The notes under the pieces were generated by a model. It searched no databases. It had not been told where the DNA came from and saw nothing but the letters and a program-made list of their open reading frames with translations. A DNA stretch of 64,000 nucleotides, from contig SDUX01000002.1 in assembly GCA_008729055.1 (NCBI GenBank), positions 2,569,874 to 2,633,873 on the forward strand, read 5' to 3'. How positions within the stretch are numbered: position 1 is the stretch's first letter; each line of letters begins with the position of its first letter. This DNA comes from Pyropia haitanensis (Eukaryota > Rhodophyta > Bangiophyceae > Bangiales > Bangiaceae). Positions 11,030-22,253 of this stretch are shown piece after piece. A program made the translations under genes and the position numbers.

Positions 11030-12097
11030 GGTGGCGGGCGATGCGGGGACAGCCGGGTGGCGGTAGGAAAAACCGGGGGAGGATGGGGAGGGGGGTGGGG
11101 GCTGGGCGATGGAACAGGAGTGGCGACGGAAGTTGAGACGTTGGCGAGAGTACCCCAATGGGATGGAGGACGAGGGGGGGGGACACCCGGCAGGCGTAGA
11201 CGAAAGTGGAGGTTGGCAGAGAAGACCGGGGACGCCGGCGAGGCAGTGCCAGTGACGATGCCGGCAGGTCCCCGCGTCTTCCGTCCGCACGCCGCGATGG
11301 CGGAAACAGGAACAGAGCGCGGCGGCGTGACCGTGTGGGCGGGCGCCGCGGGGCGGGCGCCGCGGTTTTGGCGCCGACCGCGGCGCGGGCGCCGGCGGGG
11401 GTGGGCGCGGGTAGCGCGGCGCGGCCGCCATCATGGTGGGAGGGGATGCGGGGACGCCGCCGCGCTGGGGGGGGGGGGGGGGAGGGGGGGGGGGGAAGGG
11501 GGGCGCCGCGCCCGCCGACGGCCTCGTCGCGGAGCGGGACGCGCGCGTGTTGGCACGGCCGCCGGCGGTGGCGGCGGCGACGGCGTGGCGGCGGCCGCCA
11601 CGTGGGGGGCGCGCGCGAGCGCCGCGGGTGGGGGGGGGGGCGGGGGGGGGGGGGGAGGGTTCTGCCGCCGCCACGCGCGGGCGGCTTTGACGGCGGCGGC
11701 GGCCGCGGCGGCCGCCCGGTGCGGCGTCGGCGTGCGCGGGGCACACCTGCTGGGGGGGTGCTGGAGGGGCGGCCGCGGGGGCGGGCGGCGACGGGGAACG
11801 GCGGTGTGGGGGGCGCGCACGCCGGCCGCCGCGGCTGGCGTGCGCGGCGGCGGCGGCCGGGACACGCGCGGCTCGCCGCGGGGCGCAGCGCCGCGGGGAC
11901 ACACGGGCTGCCGTCTTGGCGTGCCGCCTTGCATAGCTGTACATACATACCGAAAAACACATGCCCAGAAGGAACCGGGCGGGGCGGGCTGCGCGCGGCG
12001 AGCGCCGCCGCCAGCCCCGCCGTTGCCGTCGAGCGGCCAGCGTCCCCCCACCCCCCAACCCCGCCCCCCCCCCCCCGCCCTTCCCCCCAAAGCTCCT
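11030..12097. other. GC-rich stretch without a recognised gene
   Basis: All frames are dominated by Pro, Arg and Gly, with poly-G runs near 11468-11505 and 11628-11656. Nothing matches a known family on either strand. It probably holds the 3' flank of GPAT9 and non-coding DNA. Confidence 0.4.
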
Positions 12098-13866
12098 CTA
12101 GGTCAGCCGCACGTCGGCCAGTGGGGGCAGCCCTCCCCGGGTCGCCGCCGCGGCGGCGGCGCGCGCGGCGGCCGCCCCCTGCGCGCGCCGCGCGAGCGCG
12201 GCGAGCGTCGCGCGCTGCCGCTGCTGCCGGAACCGTGGCGCGATGGGGTGGCGCTTGAGGAAGCCGTCCCAGCCGACCGAGATGAGCCCCGCCCGCGCGG
12301 CAATGAGCTCCTTGACACGCGACGCGAACGCCGCCGCGTCCTCGCCCGGCCGCTGCTTCTCTGGTGGCAGGTAGTAGACGTCCGCAACGACCGCCCACGA
12401 GGTCATCAGGTCGAGGAGGTGGCGCGGGAAGGACGCGGCGGACGAGTTCCAAAACGGGTCGGCAAACCCGCGGTGGTACTTGATCGCGACGGGGAAGACG
12501 GTGGCGCCCAGCTGGAAGGAGCCCTTCTTAAACATGATGCAGTACCGGTTGTTGACGCAGGTGCCCTCGGGGAAGACGAGCATCGGCTCGTTGCCGGGGG
12601 TGGACACGTGGGCGGTCAGCAGCCGCTGCACGGCGGCGCGGTCGCGGCCCTCCTCACGGTCAAACCACACGTGGTTTTGGACGGTGTTGACCAGGTCCTG
12701 CAGCGCGCCCGCGAGGCCCCCGTGGCGCTGCCCAATGCACGCAAACGGGTAGTCCTTGATGAGAAGGAATACGTCGATGAGCGACGTGTGGTTGGCCACG
12801 TAGATCTGGTTGACCGCCGGCACCGGCCGCTGGCCGTGGAAGCGCACGTAGCCGCTCCACGACGCCACAAACACCGACGCGAGGTAGCGGATGAGGAACT
12901 TGTTGGCCGCGACGGTGACCGGCGAGCGCCGCGGGAAGAAGGTCGACACAAACGCAAAGCCGACAAAGAAGAGCACGATGCCAACGAAGAGGGTGGCCAG
13001 CCGCAGCGGCAGCAGCACGGCGTACCGGATCCACACGCCCGCCAGCCAGACGGCGGCAAAGTACGGGCGCATGGAGATGGGGCCTGGCGGGAGGCTGCGG
13101 GTGAGAAAGTTCCACGGCTCGGCCGGCTCGGACGTGAAGCACTGGGTGAGGCTGTCGCCAATGAGGGCGTCCATGCCCTCCCGGAGGCCCCCACAAATGT
13201 CCTCCAAGTGCAGCACGGGGATGGGGGGGGGCTCACGCTGGCCGTCCTGCTGGCCACCGGCGGCGGGTAGCCGGCGCCCCCGCGCGCGTCGGCGGCGCAC
13301 CGGTGGGGCTTGCCGCCGCCGCCGCCGCCACCACCCCCGTCGTCCCCCAAACCGCCGCCCCCGTCGCCGCCACCGCGGCTCTCCCTCGTGTCCGCCGCAG
13401 CGGCAGCGGCGGCGGCGGCGAGCCGCTCGCGCCGCTTGAACGCCTCATGGATGTCCTGCTCGCTGCAGATGCCCGGCAAGGACTTGCCGCCCGGCCCCGC
13501 GGCGCCCCCCCCCTCCCCCCCGGACCGCCGGTGGCGGAGGCCCACCCGCCGCGGCGACGACGGCGGCGACGGCCGCGGCGACGCGCGCGGCGACAGCGGC
13601 GGCGACGACGCGGACGACGACGGGAGCGGGTCAAACGCGTGGGCCTCGAGGAAGCTGCCCTCCCACTCGCCGGGGCCAAACGCCAACTCCGAGTTGATCC
13701 GCCGCAGCCGCCGCGGGTCGGGCACCGCCTCCCCGCCCGCGTCCCGGCCGGCCGGGTCGCGCCGCGCGGCCGCGACGACGGCGGGGCCGTAGACCAGCCG
13801 CGTGACGGTCACCAGCATCCACACGTAGATGCGGCGGAGGACCGACAGGTTGCGGAGCTTGAGCAT
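12098..13866 (-). CDS. GPAT9: Glycerol-3-phosphate acyltransferase, GPAT9/GPAT3-4 type (ER), one frameshift
   Basis: GPAT9-type enzymes acylate the sn-1 position of glycerol-3-phosphate at the ER, the first step toward membrane and storage glycerolipids. The start MLKLRNLSVLRRIYVWMLV (13866) is followed by a variable Ser/Pro-rich insert, then ICSEQDIHEAFKRRE. After a frame switch in the G run near 13224-13232 (one missing base) come LEDICGGLREGMDALIGDS, two hydrophobic segments (WLAGVWIRYAVLLPLRL; LFVGIVLFFVGFAFVSTFF), acyltransferase block I VANHTSLIDVF, block II GQRHGG and block III VFPEGTCVNN. The GPAT9-specific stretches are VAIKYHRGFADPFWNSS, LMTSWAVVADVYYLPP and GWDGFLKR. About 589 residues are expected, longer than plant GPAT9 (about 375) because of the N-terminal low-complexity insert and an Ala-rich tail. 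The stop is TAG at 12098-12100. Confidence 0.88.
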
Positions 13867-14993
13867 CGTGGCCGACCGGCGGGGGGGGGGCCCGCCGCCG
13901 GCGGTGCGGGCGGCCACGCAGGCGGGGGGGGGGGGGGTCGGCGGGGGCAAATCGTGTGCCCGCGACCGCCACGCCTGGTCGGGATGGGAGGCGACGCAGC
14001 AATGGTAGCAGCAGCAAACCCCCACCACCTCGGCCAGCGCGTGGCCAGCGGAGGGGGACCCCCGGCACGACAGACACACGGGCGGAATGGGGGTAGCCGC
14101 GAGCGCGCCGGCGGCCAGCGGTGGCGGCGGCGTCGAGACGGGGGGGAGGACGGTCACGAACACGCGATGCGAGCGGCGCGGCGGGGCCCAACCCGCGTGG
14201 TCAGCGTCGGGGGGGGGGGGGGGCCACGCCCACCGACCTGCGCGTTGCAAGCGCGAGCTTGCTGAGGTGAGCACGAAAAACACCCCTCTCGACTGCGTCC
14301 CTGGCGGGGACACGGTGTGACACACAATTGGGCGCGGCAGTGTTCCAGCGCTTGCAAGCAAAAACCAGCTGGCTTCCACATAACTCTCGTAAAATCCGGT
14401 AATTCTACGAGTTGTTATCTCCAAGCGGACCTACACTCTGGCGGCGGACTGGTCAGGCTCATCAGGCTGCGTGGGTCGAGGTCTTGCGCGTGCAGCAGCT
14501 GGCCGGTGCACTCTGTTGACCTGCTGCCCGAAACGGCTCTCGCGCTCCTCTCCCACGGTAGACTGCCGGGGGGGGATGGAGCTTGGGGGGAGGAGCGGCC
14601 TCGGCGTTCCCACTTGTGCAGGCGGTCGGGCGCAGTGATGCGGCAGTCCAACACGTGCCGCCTTCATCAACGTCGGCAATGGGATGTCTGCTCTCCCGCT
14701 GCGTGGCAGACGGCCACAGCGTGCGAGCCACCTGCTGGCCGCGGCGCGCGGCTGGGTGAGCTAGGCGCTGGGCCTGTGTGGTCTTGCCCGTCACCATTGG
14801 CAGTCTGACTGTTGGTGCCTGGGTGACTTTGCTCTCGCGAGGGCGGCGGCTGCTGCTGTCGCGACATCCGCGGCCGACGTCCGTATCGCCGTCGGTAACG
14901 GCGGTCGGCGTCGGCGTGAGACGACACCTGGGCGGTGCAGACGTTGCCGGCACCCCCCTTTCCCGCCTCCCCCCCCACACGCCGTCGGCCGCC
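13867..14993. other. Divergent intergenic region between GPAT9 and the AhpD-like gene
   Basis: This 1.1 kb stretch separates two divergently transcribed genes and probably contains both promoters. GC content drops sharply from about 14250 onward, the left edge of the milder-composition block. No conserved frame or RNA gene is recognised. Confidence 0.5.
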
Positions 14994-17183
14994 ATGGCTC
15001 CCAACGAGGGCGGCCGCTCACGCTTGAAACCGTCACGGTCCGCCCGCGTGACGCCGTCGTCTGCCCAAGTTGTCGTCACCCCGCGCGGCAAGACGCCATG
15101 GCAGACGTGGGATGCGTCCACTTGCCGGTCGGACGGGGATGGGGGCAGTTCGGTCAGCTCCCCGTCGGCGGTGGCTGTCGCGGCGAGTGACGGGAGCCCC
15201 GCGTCGGACCCGGAAGACGCGCCGCGGGAGCGCCGCCACCGTCATTCCTTCCTCCGCGGCCGCTCGTCGCAGCCGCACCTGCGCTCCCGCCATTCTGCGC
15301 TGTCGAGTTTTCCCTCGCCGCCGTGGCAGGCCACCTCGATGCAGGAGATGCCGTACAGGCGGTCCGTTGCGGGCGCGACGTCGACGCCGGTGGTCAGCTC
15401 TATGCGATTGTCCACACCGCAGCCGTCGATTGGCAGAAAGGGCCGGTCTTCTGCGCCTGCTGGTGGGGCAGGACCGGCGCCGGCGATGGGGGCGACGTTG
15501 CCGGAGCGGGCCAGCCTCACCCTTACCGAGGCCCTCGCCGACGTTGCTGCCGCGCCCGAGGACTATGCTCAGTACGCGCCCTACCTTGTCATGACGTCCC
15601 GGTTTTTGGACGAGGCGCCCTCCTTTTACCCCATCCTCGGCTTGAGTGACCCTGCCATTGCAACGCACGTTGGGTTATTCGCGAGGATGTTCCACTGCCC
15701 CCAGGTGGACATGCGGCTGCCTGGCTTCCTGTCTCCAGCACATCGGCGCTTAACTTTCCTCACCGCGTCGGCGTCGTTTGGTTGCGACTATTGCACCGCC
15801 CACGCGTGCGTCTTTGGGGATATGCTCAAGGGATCGTTGGTGCGCCAAGCCGGAGGTCGCCGCTTTGACGCTTCCGCGTCATCGGCCGTCGCGGCCGCGG
15901 CCTTGGGAGCGGAAGTACCCTCCTCGGGCGGCGCCCACCGCTCGTCAGCGTCGTCGACTGCAAGCCCCGCGCGCGAGTCGACCCCCTCGGCACCAGGCAG
16001 TTCGACTGCGTCGATGGGTGGATTGGAGGGGTTTGCAGCCGATGACGTTGACGACCCCCTCCCCACCGCAGACCGCGCCATCGTCCGTTATGTGCAGGCA
16101 GCTGTATTGCGTCCCCCCGTGGCGTCCTCCTCGTTGCGGTACCTGGCGGCCGCGGTGGTGTCAGAGGTCGGCCCCTGCGGCTTGGAAGTTATCAACGCGG
16201 TGTATGCTTTCTCGGGCGCTTTGAACACGATCATGGACATCATGGGGGCCAAGATAGAAGCTGCTGCCCAGCGATTTGCGGTGACCGCTCTGCCGTCACT
16301 GGTGAACCCTGAGCTCCCTTGGATGCCCGACGCCCACCACTTTAACGATTCACCCGACGCGCTGCTGCTGCTGTACGCGACGGATGAGGCGCCCGCCAGT
16401 CAGCAAGTTGTGTCTCCCTTTCACTCACCGTCTGTGCTTCCAGTGCGGGGCAAGGCGGTGCCGTTGCGGCCAATGCAGCTGCCGCGAACGGGCTCGAGTG
16501 GGCCAGGGGCGTGGCTGAAGCGACCAGCGTCGAACATTGCGAGCCTGGGTCGGACTCTTCCCGCTGCTGCGTCTGGGCTTTTGATGGAACGGCGGCTGTA
16601 CACGGGCATCCCTTCGTCGGCCGCGGGGATCCGGCGGTGGGTGGACGCGCGTCTCGGCAGCAAAGCCGCGACATTCCTCCGCAGAGTGGGTGGCGTGGAG
16701 CTGGCCCGCGCCTGGTGCTTTGGCCTCCGCGAGAACCTGACGGTGGCGGTTGGCGAGCCGCCGGGGTCGCGCCTGGCCCAGCCGGGTAACCGGGCGTGGT
16801 CGGGCGTGGAGCGGGCCGCGTTTGTCTTCGCTTTTGCTGTCGTCACTGGGTCCGCGGCGCTCGCTGATGCGTCTGTGGTGTTGGGTACCTATGTGACGAA
16901 CCAGCCGTTGGCGGCTGTGCGCGAGACGTTTGAAGCGTTTGGGGCGGGGGGGGACCTCGGGAGCCGCGGGGGGGGGCGGAAGGACATGCAGGCCGGCCGC
17001 CGGCTGGTCATGGCGTCTGCGGCGGGCATGGGCAACGTGCACGGAGCGTTGGTGGAGGAGCTGAGGAGCACGTGCACGCCTGCAGCCATACTGGAGCTGG
17101 GGAGCCTGCTCTCCTTTTCGGAGATGTGGCGGCGGATGGAGGTGGTGTTTGGGGAGGCTGCCGAGGTGGAGCTGGGCCGCTGA
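14994..17183 (+). CDS. Large AhpD/carboxymuconolactone decarboxylase-like protein
   Basis: This is a 729-residue uninterrupted frame, with ATG at 14994 in a GCCATGG context. The first 180 residues are Ser/Arg-rich and look disordered. Then comes an all-alpha region with FLDEAPSFYP and LTFLTASASFGCDYCTAHA (about 15745-15805). This carries the CxxCxxH centre typical of AhpD-like peroxidase-cycle and CMD proteins, where the two Cys form a redox-active disulfide and the His is part of the relay. A second, related helical unit near 16780-16920 (VERAAFVFAFAVVTGS...LADASVVLGTY) lacks the CxxC. Family members are usually 100-250 residues, so this is an unusually large version with an internal Ser-rich linker (about 15850-16050). 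Substrate and location are unknown, and no signal or transit peptide is clear. Codon use is less GC-extreme than in the genes to the left. Confidence 0.65.
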   Translation: MAPNEGGRSRLKPSRSARVTPSSAQVVVTPRGKTPWQTWDASTCRSDGDGGSSVSSPSAVAVAASDGSPASDPEDAPRERRHRHSFLRGRSSQPHLRSRHSALSSFPSPPWQATSMQEMPYRRSVAGATSTPVVSSMRLSTPQPSIGRKGRSSAPAGGAGPAPAMGATLPERASLTLTEALADVAAAPEDYAQYAPYLVMTSRFLDEAPSFYPILGLSDPAIATHVGLFARMFHCPQVDMRLPGFLSPAHRRLTFLTASASFGCDYCTAHACVFGDMLKGSLVRQAGGRRFDASASSAVAAAALGAEVPSSGGAHRSSASSTASPARESTPSAPGSSTASMGGLEGFAADDVDDPLPTADRAIVRYVQAAVLRPPVASSSLRYLAAAVVSEVGPCGLEVINAVYAFSGALNTIMDIMGAKIEAAAQRFAVTALPSLVNPELPWMPDAHHFNDSPDALLLLYATDEAPASQQVVSPFHSPSVLPVRGKAVPLRPMQLPRTGSSGPGAWLKRPASNIASLGRTLPAAASGLLMERRLYTGIPSSAAGIRRWVDARLGSKAATFLRRVGGVELARAWCFGLRENLTVAVGEPPGSRLAQPGNRAWSGVERAAFVFAFAVVTGSAALADASVVLGTYVTNQPLAAVRETFEAFGAGGDLGSRGGGRKDMQAGRRLVMASAAGMGNVHGALVEELRSTCTPAAILELGSLLSFSEMWRRMEVVFGEAAEVELGR

Positions 17184-17897
17184 CAGTGTGACAACCTGGA
17201 CGGTGTCCAACAACATCAACGGTCTGTCCTGCACGCTCAGCGGACGCAGCAGCAGTGCCGTGGCAGGTATGGGCCCACTGAGGGCTTCCTGGCGGCAAGT
17301 CGCGCAGAGCGGTGCCAGGTCTTGCGACCAGCCCGTCTCGGCGTGCCTGAGCACCCCTGGCGTACCCCAGGCGTTCCAGGTCGTGTCCACGACACGGGGT
17401 GGGTGTCGGTCAGGCCCTCGTCATGGGCAGCCTAGGCCGGTTGAGTCCCCCCCCTCGGCGCTGGGAAACACATACGCACATCGATACGACCAGTCGGGCG
17501 AACGTGTCTGGCTCTCCGTCTCGCATCTTTCGTGCCTGTGCTGGTTTTGATGTGACACAAAGTCGGTACGAAAAATATTTTGATTGACTGGTCGTCGACG
17601 TTGCTCCATTCAGCCTTATGATTGGCCCTCGGTGGAGCAGCGAGTCACCGCCGATGGCCCGGGTGACTTCAGCCCGATCTCTCGTGCACGTCTGGCCAGT
17701 CACTGCTTCTCTGTTGCCGACCGCTCTGGCCCCTCGGCGGCGGCTCTCTGCTCTTCCCCCTTCCCCTGTCCCTGGTCCGCTTGGCGGTGTCTTTGCTCTC
17801 TAAGTTCTTCTCTCTTCTTTCTCCCGCTCACTGCGGCCATACGTGCTCCCTCACCGTTCCTCGCAGCTGCGGCGCTCGTCTGCCGCCTGCCAGCGTC
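17184..17897. other. Intergenic, 5' region of aspartate kinase
   Basis: Moderate GC, with an AT-rich patch at 17550-17590. The 150 bases before the aspartate kinase ATG are pyrimidine-rich (about 17735-17830), as in other 5' leaders of this window. No other feature is recognised. Confidence 0.5.
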
Positions 17898-19517
17898 ATG
17901 GCGCCGCCGGCGTTCGTCTCTGTGTCGGCGGCTGCCGGCGCTTGCGCCCTGCACGGGGTGGGCGTCCGCGGCCAGGCGCGCCACCCGGGCAGGCTGCCGG
18001 GGAGGTCGTCTGCTGCAGTGCCAGCGGCCTTCCCGCGCCCGGCGCGCCGCCCGGCGGCGGCGGCGGCAGCCACACCCCGGATGGCGGTGGCATCCTCGTC
18101 GTCGGATGCGCCCGCGGCAGCGAACGAGTCATCGTCTTCGGTCGGTGGGGTCACGCTGGACCGGGTGGTCTGCAAGTTTGGCGGCAGCTCGCTGGCCAAC
18201 GCGGAGCGGCTGCGGGAGGTGACCAAGCTCGTGAAGATGCAGCTGGCCGCGTCGGCCAAGCCACCCATTGTGGTGCTCTCTGCGATGGGGCCTTCCACCA
18301 ATGAGCTGCTCGCTGCCGGCGACCGCGCGCTGACCGAAGGGGTGGTGGACATGACGAGCATCCGCAACCGAGCGTACGAGGCTTGCGAGGAGCTGGACCT
18401 CTCCAAGGAGGACCTGGTCGACCCGCTGCTGCTGAACCTGGACCAGCTGTTGTTGGGCGTGAAGTTTATTAAGGAGCTCTCACCCCGTACCATGGACTAC
18501 CTGGTATCGTTTGGGGAACGCCTCTCCGTTCGCATCTTTGCGGCGCACCTGCGGCAGAATGAGGGCCTGCCCGCCCGCGCAGTCGACGCGTTTGACGCGG
18601 GCTTCCGTTCCAACTCTTCGTTTACCAACGCGGAGCTTTGCGACGTGACGGAAGCCCAGGTGTCTTCCTTCTTTGCTACCTCTCTGCCCACCGACGCGGT
18701 TGCTGTTGTCACGGGCTTTATTGCCAAGGACGAGGACGGCAACATCACGACGCTGGGCCGCGGCGGCTCAGATCTGACGGCTAGCACCATTGGTGCCGCC
18801 TTGGGCGTCACCGAGGTGCAAGTATGGAAGGACGTGGATGGTATCCTGTCGACGGACCCCCGCATCGTCAAGGCCGCTGTGCCAGTTCCGTCTGTGATGT
18901 TTGAGGAGGCTGCCGAGATGGCCTACTTTGGCGCCAAGGTCCTTCACCCGATTGCCATGATGCCCGCCATGCGCGCCAACATCCCCGTGCGCGTCAAGAA
19001 CAGCTACAACCCGTCCCATCCGGGGACGGTGATTGTGCGGGAACGGGCGGTAGGGGCAGAGAACCCGGTAACGGCCATCAGTGTCAAGCGCGGGGTGCAG
19101 CTGGTGGACATTGTGTCGACGCGTATGCTTGGCGCGTACGGCTTCCTCGCCGAGGTGTTTAAGCTATTTGCCACCCACCAGGTGTCGGTAGACATGATTG
19201 CGACGTCCGAGGTGTCTGTATCGCTGACGCTCGATGCGGCTAAGCAGGACGTTCGCGTGATGGACGCGCTCGCCGACGACCTGCGACAAGTAGCTCGGGT
19301 GTCCTTTTCAACTGACCACGCCATCGTCTCGCTGGTGGCTAACGTCAAGCGCAGTAGTGAGGTGCTCGCGCGGTCCATGCACGTCCTGAACAAGGCAGGC
19401 ATTGAGGTGCAAATGATCTCCCAGGGGGCGTCCAAGTACAACATCTCCATGATTGTGGCCGACGCCGAGGCCACGCGGGCCATCGCGCTTATCCACAAGG
19501 CCTTCTTTGGGGTTTGA
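17898..19517 (+). CDS. AK: Monofunctional aspartate kinase, plastid-targeted
   Basis: Aspartate kinase phosphorylates aspartate, the committed step toward lysine, threonine, methionine and isoleucine, and acts in the plastid in plants and algae. The 539-residue protein begins with an Ala/Arg/Ser-rich transit-like segment (to about residue 85). It then shows the kinase core: VCKFGGSS (about residue 92), VVLSAMGPSTNELL, SFGERLS, TGFIAKDEDG, TLGRGGSDLTA, VQVWKDVDGILSTDPR and AYFGAKVLHP. Two ACT regulatory domains follow (VDIVSTRMLGAYGFLAEVF...VSVSLT, and VSLVANVKRSSEVLARSMHVL...KYNISMIV). The second ends at the TGA, so there is no fused homoserine dehydrogenase. This matches the lysine-inhibited plant AK1-3 class and its usual length. 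No intron is needed. The ATG at 17898 is the first in frame. Confidence 0.95.
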   Translation: MAPPAFVSVSAAAGACALHGVGVRGQARHPGRLPGRSSAAVPAAFPRPARRPAAAAAATPRMAVASSSSDAPAAANESSSSVGGVTLDRVVCKFGGSSLANAERLREVTKLVKMQLAASAKPPIVVLSAMGPSTNELLAAGDRALTEGVVDMTSIRNRAYEACEELDLSKEDLVDPLLLNLDQLLLGVKFIKELSPRTMDYLVSFGERLSVRIFAAHLRQNEGLPARAVDAFDAGFRSNSSFTNAELCDVTEAQVSSFFATSLPTDAVAVVTGFIAKDEDGNITTLGRGGSDLTASTIGAALGVTEVQVWKDVDGILSTDPRIVKAAVPVPSVMFEEAAEMAYFGAKVLHPIAMMPAMRANIPVRVKNSYNPSHPGTVIVRERAVGAENPVTAISVKRGVQLVDIVSTRMLGAYGFLAEVFKLFATHQVSVDMIATSEVSVSLTLDAAKQDVRVMDALADDLRQVARVSFSTDHAIVSLVANVKRSSEVLARSMHVLNKAGIEVQMISQGASKYNISMIVADAEATRAIALIHKAFFGV

Positions 19518-19945
19518 ACAGGGTGACTGGGTGCGCGGGCATCGTTCGTCGGCCTGATAGACGGCTGGTCCGCGAGCAAAGCCGCGGCTGTTGTGTCCAG
19601 CCAGTGGTGGGGCATGATGTCACCTTTGCTTGGCGCAACACCGTGCCCGTCCATCACGCTGCGGGGAGTGCGGGCACGACTGGTATTTCTTCTTCCCGGG
19701 TGTGCTGTGAATGAAGACGCGTACACCCAATAATTATCGTTCCTGATAGGCTGTGACGTTTCCACTGCCGCCCCTCTCGCAGGTACACAGCATGACTACG
19801 GATGGGGAAAAATACAGCCGGTGAGGCGCACGAGATACCCGAAAAGCGGCCATCCCTCTGCGCCTCTGTACTCAGGCACAAGAAAGAAACACCACTCAGG
19901 AAGAATCAGCGAGTGGGACCAGCCCCACCCCACGAGCGACACGCA
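19518..19945. other. Convergent 3' spacer
   Basis: This lies between the 3' ends of aspartate kinase (+) and V-ATPase G (-). It is AT-richer around 19700-19740. No gene is seen; it probably holds both 3' UTRs. Confidence 0.5.
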
Positions 19946-20894
19946 TTATTTCTTTGCGGTGGAGCGCACGGTGGTGTCCACGTTTGTGACAAAGCTGATG
20001 AGCATGGACACCACCTCTTCCTTACGAGACTTGGTAGCCTCATACGTATCCGCCACCCGCTTCTCCGTCTCAGCCGCGATGCGCTCTGTCTCGGTGCCGC
20101 TGGTGCCCATGTACTGCGCAGCGTATGTGGGAGCAAAGCCATAGCAGAAGCGTGACGCAGAGTCCATCGTCAAACAGGGGCGGGAGGCAAGCGATACACC
20201 AGAGCAAAAATTCGAAAGGAACCTGGTCAGTCGTTGCCGTCAAACTCTGCCTCAGCCCCGCCCCCACTCTACCCCTAGCCCATACCTGGAGCGATGTCCG
20301 GGATGACACCCATCCTCGTCTCGCAGCCCGGAATAACACCCCTCTTCCCTTCACAGCTCCCCAACACCTCACGACCAACGGAAGGGATCTTCACTGACGC
20401 CATGTAACGTAGAAGGCGACCGTACCTTGTCAACCTCTGCCTGGTACTCTGCTTCCTTGGCTGCGCGGTAAGCCGCGATTTCCTCCTCGGCCTCGGACGC
20501 CGCCTTCTTCAGCCGCGCATCGCGCTCTGAAACGCACCAACACCATTACGGTCGCACAGCCGTTGTCCGTTGTTGCAAGACACCCCCAAGCCAAGTCGTC
20601 CATGATCGAGTGAAGCAGTCAGAGCAAGTCAGCCATACCGCATGAAAGTCGCGACGAGCCGCACCTCGCGCACGCCCACTCCGCAGCGACACTTAGCCGA
20701 CGACAGGCGAGACCGTTACACGGCAACTTAAAACCAGCAGGCCAAGAAACAGCGAGCCACTGATAGTACCCACCCTATCACCCATCAACAGGGGCGCGGT
20801 ACGCACCTTTCCGGGCCTTCTCGACAACCAGTTTGGCCTCCGACTCGGCCTCCAGCAGCGTCTGGATGGTCTCTGCCGGCCGCTTGCCCGACAT
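19946..20894 (-). CDS. VMA10: V-type H+-ATPase subunit G, three exons
   Basis: Subunit G forms, with subunit E, the peripheral stalks that hold the V1 catalytic head of the vacuolar proton pump. Exon 1 (20894-20807) gives MSGKRPAETIQTLLEAE and ends KARK. Exon 2 (20526-20426) gives ERDARLKKAASEAEEEIAAY and ends EVDK. Exon 3 (20113-19946) starts YMGTSGTETERIAAETEK and ends STAKK with TAA. The donors are GTGCGT and GTACGG, the acceptors TTTCAG and CGCAG, and the phases agree. The result is 118 residues, the family's normal size, with the charged coiled-coil pattern and the conserved EA(E)xEA and EEIAAYRA motifs. The N-terminal Met-Ser-Gly followed by an IQTLLEAE motif matches the plant/fungal IQ(x)LL start. 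The gene lies head-to-head with NUP50. Confidence 0.92.
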
Positions 20895-22253
20895 GATGAG
20901 CAGCAAAACGGACCGTCAAAGAGACAAGAGATGAGAAGATAGCGTGCACTCTCAGTCGCGCTGTGGCCAGTCGGGGTAGCGCAAGAACCGGGTCGGACGT
21001 CTACCCAGCAAGCTACCCCACGTGCCTGGCAAGCAGCGCCAGTGAGTACGATGAACGGGGTCGCCCAGCGATTCTGGCGCACAGCGGCAGTGCGCACTGC
21101 TGTGAGCACTGCGGATAAGAATTAAGAAAGAATTTTGTGCAAGCTCTCTGTTTTTCAAAGAAAGAGAGTGTTCGGCTGCGACAAGAGCAGTGGTTGACAA
21201 GTGTATTTTTTAAGCGTAGTTGTGCATAATGTTCAAGCGTATGTACGCGGTTGCTTGCCTTTTTTTGCCTACAGAAGTATGCACGCCCCCTCACATCTTA
21301 ACCTGTGGCGTACACATGCTTCGCTCAAGTCTGGCGCGTCGATTCGACAAGAGTCAAAGGTTCTGAAATTATATCAACTACATCAGCTCGGAGGGCTGAA
21401 CTGCCTACTAGCGGCCGCGGCAACGGGTGTGGACTGAATTGAGAGGACATTTCTGAAGAGGAAGTGCGCTCGATCACCGAAGTGATAGAGGCAGTGAGGC
21501 AGGATAGCGATGGTGCGACCGCGAAGGCGCTACAGCGACCCTCTCCCTCTCTTCCCCGCTCACGCCGAGGGTCGGCAGCGGGGGTCGTCGTCGCCCCCTC
21601 AGGGGGCCGGCCGAGCGAATCCGCCAAGTGTGTGGTGGCCGGTTCCTCGTGGGGGGGAGGTGTTGGCTGCGACGGCGGAGGTGACGACGCCATTCTCCTC
21701 CCCCCATCCACGCTCGGGCTGTGGTGCGGTATGCGCCGACTGGGCCGCCGATCGCTTCCTCGATCGGTAGCGGTGCGGCTGGCGCCAGCGGGACTTCTCA
21801 TATTGCGTGATCTACACTCAAAAGTGTGCTCACAGCCAGGCTCGGGACTCCACTCTCGACTGCTCTGAGAGAGAAAGTACACGAAAAAGTACGCTGGATG
21901 ACCCAGCTCAGAGTGTCACATGCGCCGTCGCTTGTTGACTTGAAACCCATCAAGTCTAATTTAATACGCTTGCCAAAATGATGGTCGCTGGACCCCTTGT
22001 CAAGATGTCTTGTCTGTAGCAAAAGCTGTCTTGATCCTGGAGTTGCGGCCACAGCTACGCGGCCTTGACACCTCTGTCGTGTCCCGCCCGCGCGTTCAGC
22101 CCGCTCTGATCGTTGCGCTCCCGCCACTTTTGCACTCCTACCTCCCTGCTCTCCCTGCTCTCATCCCCGCCACTCCTTACGCCCCCTGTTGTCGGGTTCT
22201 CCGGCCCTTCCCCCCCCCCACGCTTCCCTCTGCTTCCCCTTTCTGATCACACC
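20895..22253. other. Divergent intergenic region between VMA10 and NUP50
   Basis: This is 1.36 kb, relatively AT-rich between 21100 and 21420 and again at 21930-22020. A minus-strand open stretch of about 185 codons (21882-21325) has no similarity to known proteins and is Ser/Pro-rich, so I do not call it. Pyrimidine-rich sequence precedes the NUP50 ATG. Both promoters should be here. Confidence 0.5.

Noticed and set aside
11057..13270. Plus-strand open frame of 737 codons
   Set aside because: It overlaps the GPAT9 acyltransferase core on the opposite strand and has no recognisable domain.
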